A stretch of DNA of 64,000 bases from Thamnaconus septentrionalis (Eukaryota > Chordata > Actinopteri > Tetraodontiformes > Monacanthidae), in the NCBI GenBank assembly GCA_009823395.1, contig CM020509.1:15093501-15157500 (forward strand), read 5' to 3'. The position numbers were made by a program, and so were the translations under genes. Position 1 is the stretch's first letter; every line of letters begins with the position of its first letter. The notes below the pieces were generated by a model. The model did no database searches. It was not told the DNA's origin and saw nothing but the letters and a program-made list of their open reading frames with translations. Shown piece after piece: positions 41,207 to 61,558 of this stretch.

Positions 41207-41499
41207 ATGGACGAACAAGTCGGTGAAGTCAATAAAGAGGTGACAAATTTCAAGAGGTCAAGTCTAAGGCACACAAAAACTGAAGTGAAAGACCATAAGC
41301 CAACTCAGGAAGGTGTGTGTGTGTAAATGCTTTTCTCTTGACTCTCTTTATGTATATTTTTAATGGAGATTTTTTTTTTTTTGCTAATATGGTTTAAAAG
41401 AAAAAAAACATATTATTAACCACCAGTTTCCCAATTTGTCTCCTATACCTTCCAACAGAGATTGAGGCAGAAAAGGCAGCCCAAAAGGAGGGGAAGTAG
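41207..41499 (+). CDS. Divergent beta-thymosin (TMSB15-like position)
   Basis: Small actin-monomer-binding peptide family. Coding exons 41207-41312 and 41459-41499 give 48 aa, close to the usual 43-46. The intron (GAA G|GTGTGT ... CAACAG|AG) splits the protein after PTQE, the site typical of beta-thymosin genes. The family pattern is clear: N-terminal helix ending in F (residue 15), central motif, spacer with P, and the second helix EEIEAEKAAQ. However the canonical LKKTET actin-binding motif reads LRHTKT, and the segment between is KDHKPTQ instead of KNPLPSK. Position between slc25a53 and znf711 matches the TMSB15-SLC25A53 neighbourhood on human Xq22. Too short for the usual gene finders. 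Whether it still binds actin is unknown. Confidence 0.85.
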
Positions 41500-42973
41500 G
41501 AGCAGCACTCTTGCCATGCATTCCTCCTTTCCAAGCTGCTCTGTAACCCGCCCACCCTCCAAGAAGGAATCTGTCAATCTTGTCTGAATCTGTTCTCTAT
41601 GCTACCAGCTTTCAAAATAATGTTACGGAAAAAAAATGCTGTTTGTAATCCCAATGTAATCAGAATTGCAGTAAATACAAAGGATAGATTTAGGGAGAAG
41701 AATACATCTCACAGGTTCAACATCAAACATAATACAAGTGTGCAAAGTTGCTGCCTTTCAGGACAGCACATGCTATCTTTTAACTAATAAAAATGGGTGT
41801 GTCCCCAAACTGTCTCTTTTTTTGCCTTTCTAATCTCTTTACTTAAAGCCAAGAAATGAATTTTACTGGAACTGCCATATTTTCTTTAACTTTCTGAATT
41901 TAGGAACAATAATAAACAATAAAAGGAAAACACTTTAAATTACTGTGAATCCGTGTGCTTGTCAGCTACATGCAAATGTATACTGTCCTATAGGTAAGGG
42001 CCATGGTATAATATACAGCTATGGGTCCTGGCCTGTGCAGCACAACAAAAAAGATACACTTTTTTCCCCTTAATATAACAGCATTCCCTATTCTGAGTCA
42101 GATTATGATGATGGGAATGTTGATGCCAGACAAACATGTACAGTTACTTGTCTCATTCCGCTGCGGAAGAGGGAAATGTTTGGGTATGTCAGCGCCTCGG
42201 ACCTCAGTGGATGTGTTTTGTCTTCTGAAGCTTTGGGCCAGGTGTTTTTGTTAACTGACATCCACACAAATTACCAATTTTCGTAGAATATATTGAGACT
42301 GGTTTGGTTTTTGACGTTACTTCAGGATGTGTACTGAAATTAATTTCTAAACTGTAAGATGAATGCCTAGAGATCGCTGTCAAGTTACAACAGTTCTAAA
42401 CTGGCTTTCCATGACAAAGATACAGGTTAACTGGTTTGACATGTTCCTCATTGCCTCAATGCCAGTGCTTGAATTTGTTTGTAGCTATCTTGGTTGTCTA
42501 GTTTTAGCACACATGCACAAATTTATGTGACGCATTTTGTACAGTTTCATTGTTAATGTACCATCAGTGTTTATTCTTCCTTCAATAGAGTCCTGATACT
42601 AAATGAAAAATAACCATGTGATGAAAGAATGATGAAGTGCTGATTGCTTAGGAATGAGTGCACGCTGGGACATGCTGGCACAACTGCATGCACATACTTG
42701 AGAGTAAGGCCATTGTTCTTCCCACTGAATTGGGTAAAATTAAAATTCATTTCGCAAAACTAATGACAATTCAGCAGTGTTCCTACCTGTACCTGCCAGG
42801 TAGTACTTTGCACAATAGAATGGAATGCTGTACTTGAGCTATCATCCAGGTTCAGGCGTGTCTGCAGATTGCATGGCAAGGATCAAGATGAGTTTGAGCA
42901 CTCTAAAACTACAGCTGTTTCTGCTACTCTTGTACATTGAAAATGACCTGCCTGTTAGATGTTTTCACTGGAG
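41500..42973 (+). other. Beta-thymosin 3' UTR and intergenic DNA
   Basis: Non-coding. AATAAA at 41786-41791 is the likely poly(A) signal, giving a ~300-base 3' UTR. AATAAA-like hexamers also occur near 41910 and 41918. The remaining ~1 kb up to the second SINE shows no gene or repeat I can name. Confidence 0.5.
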
Positions 42974-43380
42974 ATGTTGAACAAAAAGGGGCGACACGGT
43001 GGCGCAGTGGTTAGAGCTGCCGCCTCACAGCAAGAAGGTCGTGGGTTCGATTCCGGGGCCCAGGCCTGGGACCTTTCTGTGTGGAGTTTGCATGTTCTCC
43101 CTGTGTCTGCGTGGGCTCTCTCCGGGTTCTCCGGCTTCCTCCCACACTCCAAAAACATGCATGTGAGGTCAATTGAACGCTCTAAATTGTCCGTAGGTGT
43201 GCATGTGAGTGTGAATGGTTGTCTGTCTCTATGTGGCCCTGCGATGAACTGGCGACTTGTCCAGGGTGTACCCTGCCTTCGCCCTAAGACAGCTGGGATA
43301 GGCTCCAGCAGACCCCCGTGACCCTGAACAGGAATAAGTGGGTATAGAAAATGAATGAATGAATGAATGTTGAACAAAAA
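42974..43380 (+). mobile_element. tRNA-derived SINE, copy 2, with target-site duplication
   Basis: The 379-bp element is at 42988-43366, flanked by a 14-base direct repeat ATGTTGAACAAAAA at 42974-42987 and 43367-43380. It has the same tRNA-like head (TGGCGCAGTGG and GGTTCGATTCC), body and (GAAT)n tail as copy 1, and the same orientation. The perfect flanking repeat and close match to copy 1 point to a recent insertion. Confidence 0.93.
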
Positions 43381-43689
43381 ATAAATACAACAGCTATAGA
43401 AATATTCAAAACTATTTTTCTTCATTAATAAAATTGTAACCTAATTTAGTCTACCTAAAGTTTTTATTCATATGTATATGTATATATATATGAAACAAGC
43501 TAAAGCTAAACAAACTTAAATATCTATGTATATGTAAATATTGGATACATGTAATTAAAACTACCTTTGGCTCATCAACCGTGACTATCCGTTTGGAGTA
43601 GGGAAAGGGTCGGGTGTACCCTTGAGTAAACAGCGACACCCTGTGGCGTCAACTAAAACCGCATGGTTTTAACAAGATGACAAATGCGA

Positions 43690-43948
43690 TACATCCTGTA
43701 ACCATTCGGAGGCGCCAGATTACCAGGGGGAGGGAATAAAACATCGGAGGAGGGGCGAGCACTGGTGCAGGTCTGTTTACTGGGGCTAACTAACTCCATC
43801 AACAAGCTAGTTAGCACGGGAGACGCGCCGCCGGCGGACGCGGACCGAGATGCTCTCGTCACCAGACAACATGGACTAGCCGGAGTGAGGAGCAGCACCG
43901 GGAGCGCCTCGACAATCACCGTCAAGTCCGCGCCGGGAGCCGTTTCAG
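43690..43948 (+). promoter_or_regulatory. SLAIN-gene CpG-rich promoter and first non-coding exon
   Basis: CpG-rich sequence begins near 43700. A predicted exon ends at 43948 (GTTTCAG|GTGCTT) and pairs with the acceptor TACTGTCAG ending at 44789, ten bases before the coding ATG. A short upstream ORF (ATG at 43850, stop TAG at 43877-43879, nine residues) lies in this exon. CpG-rich DNA continues into the intron to ~44470. Confidence 0.5.
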
Positions 43949-44799
43949 GTGCTTCTAATTAGGCTTCATTCATGCGGCCACTGGTGCGCAAAGAAGGGTT
44001 TGAGCTCCCAGTGGCGGGCAAAGCTCAGCGTGCAGTACGGCTCGCCCGCCGGTACCACTGTCTGTGTGTTTCTCAATAGCATCGCTAAGCTAACAGCTCC
44101 CCATACTCGATATTAGGTTGTTAATTTCGTTTCTGCACCGTGGCTGCTTCAGGGTCACATACGATGCTCAGCGTCGTTGTTGCCGCCAGCGTTCTGCTGT
44201 GCTGGGCTTGTGGCGGCGGCGTGAAGTCGATGTTGCTCCGCTATGGCGAGGTTTCAAGTCCTCGGTGAACATGTAAACACTGGAGGTCGGTCACGGCGCT
44301 GTTGGTGATGGCGTTTTTTGCTGTTTCGCACCGTAAAGCTTTGCACGTCTCCAGTGTGCGCGCGTTCCTTCAATTCCCGCGAACAAAACTCACTCGACGT
44401 TAAACGGTTGACGTTTTTACGCCAGAAAACCCCCGTGTGCTATCAGTGTGTACCAACCTGGGGCGCGCGAGACTTTGGTTGTTCAAAAAAAATAAATAAA
44501 AAAAAACAACCATAATTCATCTAATGGAATAATCAAAATCTGTCCTTGCATTTCTTGTTTGTATTTTGTTCACAAAGTAAAGGTCAGGAAAACAAAGTAA
44601 TCTGTATGCATACAGCATACAGGAATTGAAGAGAAAGAGAACAATTCATTTTTAGGGTTACTGTGTTGCAGCACCCATGGACAGGGGAAAGGATGACCTG
44701 GGAGATGTAGTCTGCCCTCAGAAATGTCCTCCGTTGCTGGGCATCACTTTATGTTAATTCTTTTTTTTTTTTTTTTTTCCTACTGTCAGTAGTCCCAGC

Positions 44800-55370
<10,571 letters not shown>

Positions 55371-56279
55371 TCACCGGTGACGATGAAGGACGTCCACTGC
55401 TGCGAGCCTCACATGTCCTCATCACCCAGTTATCTGTTAGAGTACAAACAACACTGTGTTCGCAAACGTCTCTTATGACCTTTCCCAGCTCCCTTATTTT
55501 AGACTATCGCTCTGGGCGCCACTGGATTCAGACTAAGGATTTACCTCTTTATCCTGCATGAAATGCTGTCAACCTACTCGGAGAGGATGTGTAGACAGAC
55601 AAAAAAAAAAAAAAAGCGCGCACACTCACTCCAAATGTGATATGGACCAATTCAGAGCTTCCATAAGAAATGTTTGTCAATTTTACTTATTTTTTTAATG
55701 GTAATTTGGGGTCAGATGTTGTAGAAAGAGTCATTCTGCTGTTTGTTATATATGAAGACAATTTTAAATGAAGAATTTGTGGATTTAGTAATTTCATGTC
55801 AATTCTTACACAGTGAAGGTTGCGATTGTTGCATGTTCACAATTTTGTTTGCCCCTCCCCTCTGAACTTTTACTCCAGTAAGACAAATCGTGTTCTGGCA
55901 ACATCTGTGATTTTATGAATGGTCGATCGGTTTATTGTAATATCGTCATCAAACTTATGTTGTATTTTGCTCCTGGACTACATGGCAATGCCAACCACAC
56001 TGCCCTTACAAACAACACAAAAAAGGAAAAATGTCAGTGCCAAGGTGCAAACTCAGCTGCAACACTCCTAGTACAAGAAGTCTCAATTAAGAATACAGGT
56101 ACTGTTGATGTACTGCGTTTTCCAGGCATTTTTACTGCATATCTAGAAGTTTGCTATTCTGTACCACTGTAATTTTTAAAAAGATGTTTATGCACGAAGG
56201 CTTTGTGCCTTGGAGAGCTATGCACCCTCATGCAGAGTGCCTCTGAAAATTAGAAGCTGTAATAGGAATTGACAATAAA
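55371..56279 (+). other. SLAIN-gene 3' UTR
   Basis: Non-coding sequence after the TGA, ending at a likely poly(A) signal AATAAA at 56274-56279, i.e. a ~0.9-kb 3' UTR. A 15-A run occurs near 55602. The following ~360 bases to the znf711 CpG-rich region hold nothing recognised. Confidence 0.55.
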
Positions 56280-56639
56280 GTCCACCCATGTAACAACAAA
56301 AATTAAAGTGCATGTCTTTATTTTATTTATGACACCCTTGCCATGTCTAATCCAATTGTGCCGCCATATCCCGGATGTTAAGGTGCTCGACCACCCGACG
56401 CCACCCACTGCTCGTGACAAAAATGGCCTACAGGCCTCAAATGCGCATACAAACTCTATGGAGGTGTGCGTACAACCGACAATTTTTTTTTTTCTTCACT
56501 GTACTCGCACAAAGTCAAAATGTGTGTCTCAGAAACCGTCGCGATTGAGTGCCAATTAAGAAATTGTCTCCGATAATGTAACTGCTCTCTTATGCATGAC
56601 GCAAATAGTAAGGGATCAGCAGTAAACGAGGCCACGCAT

Positions 56640-57300
56640 TGTCTGCCCCCCGCCCTCCCTCTGCTTGTCAGGAAGCAAGCTGATTGGCCGAGGCCTAGCA
56701 AAGGGTGCCCGGGGATCCAAAACTGCAGGCCGCACTTAGCTTACCGTAAAAAATAAACCAAAACAATAACAGACAACACTGGGAAGTGGGAGAAACACCG
56801 ATAGAGTCCGAAGACGACATATAAGGTAAAGAGTGTTTTCAATCGATCAGAATGGTATGAGGAATACGACGCAAGGGCCCAGTCGGCCGAAGTGGGCCTC
56901 TTTCAGCCTTATCGAAAAACAACATGGAAGATAATGCGGCGCGGGCTGCTTCGCTTAGCTTAGCAAGCTAGCTAGCCGAACAGACAGCCGTTTGGTCGCA
57001 GTTTACCGCAACTTTTTATTTTAAATAAGACAATGCATGGTGTGTCGTCATTGTGCTTGACCAAGCGGTGCTCATGTCACCGTAATGTTGAATGATGGCG
57101 ATACATTAACTGTGGAATCCGCTCGGTATTTCCATTTCTCGAGTTAGCCGTTAGGCTATAACAAAATGGCGCTGAGGGGAACAGCCCTAGCTCGCTTGCT
57201 AGTTAGCTCTGGTGGGTGGAGTGCGGTAGCCGCCCTAGTTTGTGTTGCATAACGTCTGCGGTACTTTCCGTGGCGGACTTTAAACTCGGAAAGCAGGTGT
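56640..57300 (+). promoter_or_regulatory. znf711: znf711 promoter region and probable first non-coding exon
   Basis: CpG-rich sequence with an inverted CCAAT box (ATTGG at 56693-56697) and an AAAATGGCGC YY1-type site near 57163. A donor-like ATAAG|GTAAAG at 56825/56826 could end exon 1. The position, only ~0.4 kb past the SLAIN poly(A) signal, shows how tightly the genes are packed. The transcription start is not determined. Confidence 0.45.
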
Positions 57301-57775
57301 AGTTGTACACAGAGTCCAGCGTTTATGTATCTTCAACGTCAAAGCTGTGGACCTTTCTCGATACACCGCCATGCAATATTAATGGTTACTCGGGACCCAT
57401 AATGTCACTACCAGACTACTGCAGGCATGACATATTTGGCATGTTTTGAACCTGGGCAGGACTTGTGACGACACTCTGTTCCTCCCTCTGCATAGTCCCG
57501 TTTTCTTCAACATTTATTCAAATTGTCGGCGACAAGTTCGAGCTCCTGCACACTGAGCGGTAGATCTGTCTGTGGTATCTGCCATCAAGCATAACAAGCT
57601 CCAGGTGTACAGTGCACAATACATTCATTTGCAGCAGCAGCGTGTAGTACATTTTGTAAACAGAGGATGGAGCCAGCCGTCAACAATACAATCGCATCAC
57701 TTCAGCGGCAGTTTTTGTACATATAAAATAAGAGAATTATGAGCCAAAAATAATACATTGCTTTTTAATTCCTAG

Positions 57776-57853
57776 GGATTGTCACCTTGATGGAAAAACA
57801 CACGTCAAATATTCAACTGGTTTTATTGTAAGGGTTTGTCATCAAATGTGAAG
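57776..57853 (+). other. znf711: Candidate znf711 non-coding exon 2
   Basis: A 78-base segment bounded by an acceptor (CTTTTTAATTCCTAG, ends 57775) and a donor (GAAG|GTAAGA at 57853/57854), just before the first coding exon (acceptor ACATTTTAG ending 57952). No coding potential is seen; a 5' UTR exon is the simplest reading. Confidence 0.45.
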
Positions 57854-57972
57854 GTAAGATTTTTTTTTGTGGAGTTTAGTTTTAACTTTTATTATTGTTG
57901 ATGCACACTAAAGTGCATACATCGCTGACAGCTTTTTCACTATACATTTTAGCCCCTTCTCTGGGTAAAGTC

Positions 57973-60900
57973 ATGGATCAAGGAGGAGGGGTGTTGGAGT
58001 TGCACACACAAGAGCTCAAGATGCCCCACGCTATGATCATGCAAGACTTTGGTAGGTGAAGAACTATGATGAGGGGACAGTATTACATTCTGCACTGTAC
58101 TTAGAGGTTTTCATGTCAGAGTTCTTTGTTTACTAGTGCTGTTGTGAGAGAATGTCTACAACTTTGCTCTCCCTCTGTAATCACAATTCTTTAAAAACAC
58201 TAAAGACTCCTTTCCCTTCCTCAGTGTTTTGTCTGTTCTGTATAACAGTGTCAAAATTCAACTTGTTTCATTTATGACAAGACCACAATGAGTTTCCAGG
58301 CTTGCTGTTTCAGGGTTGCAACACATTTTGGGTAGTTCCAGAAAATATTCTATCAACGCTTGTTAATCTTTTTTTTTCTACTTTTTCATGTTTCTACTTT
58401 GTTACTAACAGTTTGTAACAGTTAATGCTTGAATATTGTTCAAATTGTAAATCATTGTGTTTTCAGTAAAGACAAACAGGCGGTTGATCTTAAAGCTGTC
58501 ATGACAGAAAGTTATGGCATTTTTGACTTAACGTGTACTGCTCTCTGTGACCTGTGTTTACAGTAGCCGGGATGGGAGGTCTTGCTCACATCGACGGAGA
58601 GCACATTGTGGTGTCCGTGCCCGAGGGTATGCTCCTTTCTGACGTGATGACGGATGAGGGCATCCTCCTGGAGCATGGGCTCGAGGTAGAAGGCCTCGAG
58701 ACCCAGGTAGTCGAAGGACTGGAGACCGAAGTGGTTGAAAGCCTGCATGCGAACGTGGAGGGCTTGGAGGCAGAAGTGGTTGAGGAGCTACATACCCATG
58801 TTGTCGAGCTGGAGGCCCAGGTTGTGGAGGCCCTGGAAGGCGAGGTCGAAGTGGAGGGCCTGGAAACTGAGGTAGACGTCGACCTCGAAGCCCACGTTGT
58901 TGAAGGTCTGGAGGGGGAGGTGGAAGTGGTGGGGGCTTTGGAAGCCGAGGTTGTCGAGGGCCTGGAGGTCGACGTGGAAAGTCTTAGAACACGAGGGGTG
59001 GAAGCCCATGAAATACACGAAGAAGACATGGTCACTTCGGAACACAGTGTGATCATGCCTGAGAACATTCTGGGCACCGAAGTTGCAATAGAGGAAGCGC
59101 TGGACTCCCATCACCACCACCACGTCCTCACCTCGGACCTCATCCAGGACCCCAACCATCACGATGACATGTCGGACCAGGTGTTTGTGGCAGAGCTGCT
59201 GTCTGAGCATCAGGACAACACTCTGGACCACCAGCTAGTTTCAGAAAGCTTGATGGTGACAGAGGCCAACTCGGAGACCATAATCCACCAGCAGCTGCCG
59301 CCAGAGGGAGTCGCCCTGCAGACAGACGAGGACGATGATGGAAGAAGCAGCTCTGAAGATTATCTCATGATTTCCTGTAAGACATGACGCCTTGTCGTGA
59401 CTTGTGCTAGTCATGCGATATGTGTAATTGCATGTCTTTCAAGTACTGGTTTTAAATTGACCTTTTATGCCACCACAGTGGATGAGGTTGGAGAGAAGCT
59501 GGACATCGGAGACACGCCCCTCGAGATCAGCACTGAGGTCATGGAAGACAAGGACTCCAAAGAGGAGAACGGCGCAGAAGTCATCAAAGTCTACATCTTC
59601 AAAGCGGAGGCAGATGACGACTTAGGTAACTGGCTTCGAGTGTAATCCATCATCTCAACAGTACACTAAATTAAACGTGGGTTGTTTCCTTTTAAATGAG
59701 TGCATATTATGTTTTGATTCAATGGTGATTCAATTATATATTTTCTCCAGGCGGAACCGAGGTAATCACGGAGGATGATTACCAGAATGGCCATCCTGAC
59801 TTGGAGGCTGCGTCGTCAGGGAGACTGGGAGTGGGCCGCGACAAAATGGTCTACATGGCCGTCAAGAGCGAGCCCAAAGAGGAAGGGGACGACGACGAAG
59901 ACAGCGATGACGACGACGACGACAACGAAATCAGTAGGTTTCTGTTGTAAAGCAACTTTAATTCAGTTTACTAATAAACCACTTCTATGTTTAAACATTT
60001 TCGGTATGCATACTTTCACTTCTTCTTTTTTGTTGTGTGTGTCTTAATAAACCACAAAGTGGACATGGAGTCACGTGTCATTAGTGCCATCATCTGATGT
60101 TCATTGTTTGTGCAGGTAACACCATCGATCAGGTAAAGAATGGAGCATCAACGCCGTTTCTGCAAATCCGAGAGGGCCTTGGAGCCAATCGGGTTCTTAA
60201 ACCAAGACCCAAGAAAAGGAAGAAAGGAGACACGCGACAGTGTCAGACTGGTGAGAAAAACGCCACATCCTGCGTTTATAAAAAGGCCACAGTGAAGCCT
60301 GTTGAGAAGAGCAGATGTGTCCAGACTGATACTCATCATTCTTTTCTCTCCGTCTCTTTGTCCTCCATGTCTCCCAGCGGTTATCATCGGACCGGACGGG
60401 TTGCCGCTGACCGTCTACCCGTGCCACATATGTGGGAAAAAGTTCCGCTCGCGCGGCTTCCTCAAATGCCACATGAAGAACCACCCGGACCACCTGCTCA
60501 AGAAGAAGTACCAGTGCACCGACTGCGACTTCACCACCAACAAGAAGATCAGCCTCCACAGCCACATCGAGAGCCACAAGCTGCTGAGCCACAACAGCGA
60601 GCGCTCGCCGGAGTACACCGAGTACGCGCGGCGCTACCACGAGTCCAGCCCGCTGGGCTCCGACAAGCTCATCGTCAAGGACCGCGAGCCCAAGCTGCAC
60701 CACTGCAAGTACTGCGACTACGAGACGGCCGAGCAGGGCCTGCTCAATCGCCACCTGCTGGCCGTGCACAGCAAGAACTTTGCGCACGTGTGCGTCGAGT
60801 GCGCCAAGGGCTTTCGCCACCCGTCGGAGCTGAAGAAGCACATGCGGACCCACACGGGCGAGAAGCCCTACCAGTGCCCGCACTGCGAGTTCCGCTGTGC

Positions 60901-61558
60901 GGACCAGTCCAACCTAAAGACTCACATCAAGAGCAAGCACGGCGCCGACCTGCCCTTCAAGTGCAGCCACTGTCCGCAGGCCTACGCCGACGCGCGGGAG
61001 CTCCAGCGGCACGTGGAGATGGTGCAGGGCCACAAGACCCACCAGTGCCCGCACTGCGAGCACAAGAGCACCAACTCCAGCGACCTGAAGCGCCACATCA
61101 TCTCCGTGCACACCAAGGACTTCCCTCACCAGTGCGACGTCTGCGAGAAGGGCTTCCACCGGCCGTCGGAGTTGAAGAAGCACGCCGAGACGCACAAGGG
61201 CAACAAGGTGCACCAGTGCCGGCACTGCAACTTCAACGCCCCGGACACCTTCACGCTCAGCCGCCACATCCTGTCGCTGCACACAAAGGACCTGCCCTTC
61301 AAGTGCAAACGCTGCCGGCGGGGCTTCCGGCAGACGGCCGAGCTGAAGAAGCACATGAAGACGCACAGCGGCCGCAAGGTTTACCAGTGCCAGTATTGCG
61401 AGTACAACAGTACGGACGCTTCCGGCTTCAAGCGCCACGTCATCTCCATTCACACTAAGGACTACCCGCACCGCTGTGACTACTGCACCAAGGGCTTCAG
61501 GAGGCCTTCAGAGAAGAGCCAGCACATAGCCAGGCACCACAAAGACATGTTGATGTAA
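57973..61558 (+). CDS. znf711: Zinc finger protein 711 (ZFX/ZFY family transcription factor)
   Basis: Nuclear sequence-specific activator of the ZFX/ZFY/ZNF711 family; human ZNF711 binds CpG-island promoters with PHF8 and is an X-linked intellectual disability gene. Coding exons: 57973-58051, 58564-59376, 59479-59625, 59751-59933, 60116-60250, 60378-61558. All are in phase; 845 aa. The start ([12 protein letters not shown]) and [51 protein letters not shown] and MVYMAVKSE follow the ZNF711 acidic domain. A basic NLS (RPKKRKKGD) precedes [20 protein letters not shown]. Twelve C2H2 fingers then run to the end, as in ZNF711 (ZFX has 13), and [20 protein letters not shown] replaces the finger that ZFX has. 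The protein is longer than human (761 aa) largely because of a tandem repeat at residues 68-164. Finger 1 reads LKCHMKNH rather than LKRHMKNH. The finger exon is very GC-rich at third positions, creating long open shadow frames. Confidence 0.97.
58686..58976 (+). repeat. znf711: Coding tandem repeat: ~12 octapeptide units in znf711
   Basis: Ninety-seven codons (residues 68-164) made of about twelve units of seven to nine residues with core V-E-x-L-E/H-x-x-V. Units include [48 protein letters not shown] and VEGLEVDV. At DNA level the unit is ~24 bases, so reverse frames also stay open. The tract is inserted in the acidic activation domain after LLEHGLE, where mammalian ZNF711 has a short acidic/hydrophobic stretch. 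Confidence 0.9.

Noticed and set aside
42955..43425. 156-codon reverse frame and 120-codon forward frame near 43.0 kb (and similar pair at 39.6-40.0 kb)
   Set aside because: Both lie wholly within the SINE copies; identical frames recur in each copy because the element is repeated, not because it codes.
43765..43962. 65-codon frame in the SLAIN first exon as a possible N-terminal extension
   Set aside because: It begins with GTG rather than ATG and, after splicing to 44790, is out of frame with the conserved SLAIN coding sequence.
58586..59231. Reverse-strand frames of 163 and 147 codons opposite the znf711 acidic exon
   Set aside because: They mirror the 24-base coding repeat on the + strand; Ser/Thr-Pro or Val-Phe-rich translations have no domain and no splice context.
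60097..61458. 453-codon open frame on the + strand across the znf711 finger exon
   Set aside because: It is a +1/-1 shadow of the real zinc-finger frame, kept open by very high GC at third positions. It crosses a real intron and its Pro/Ala/Gln-rich translation has no family resemblance.
60197..61471. Reverse-strand frames of 228 and 185 codons opposite the zinc fingers
   Set aside because: Val/Leu/Ala-rich antisense shadows caused by GC-rich codons.
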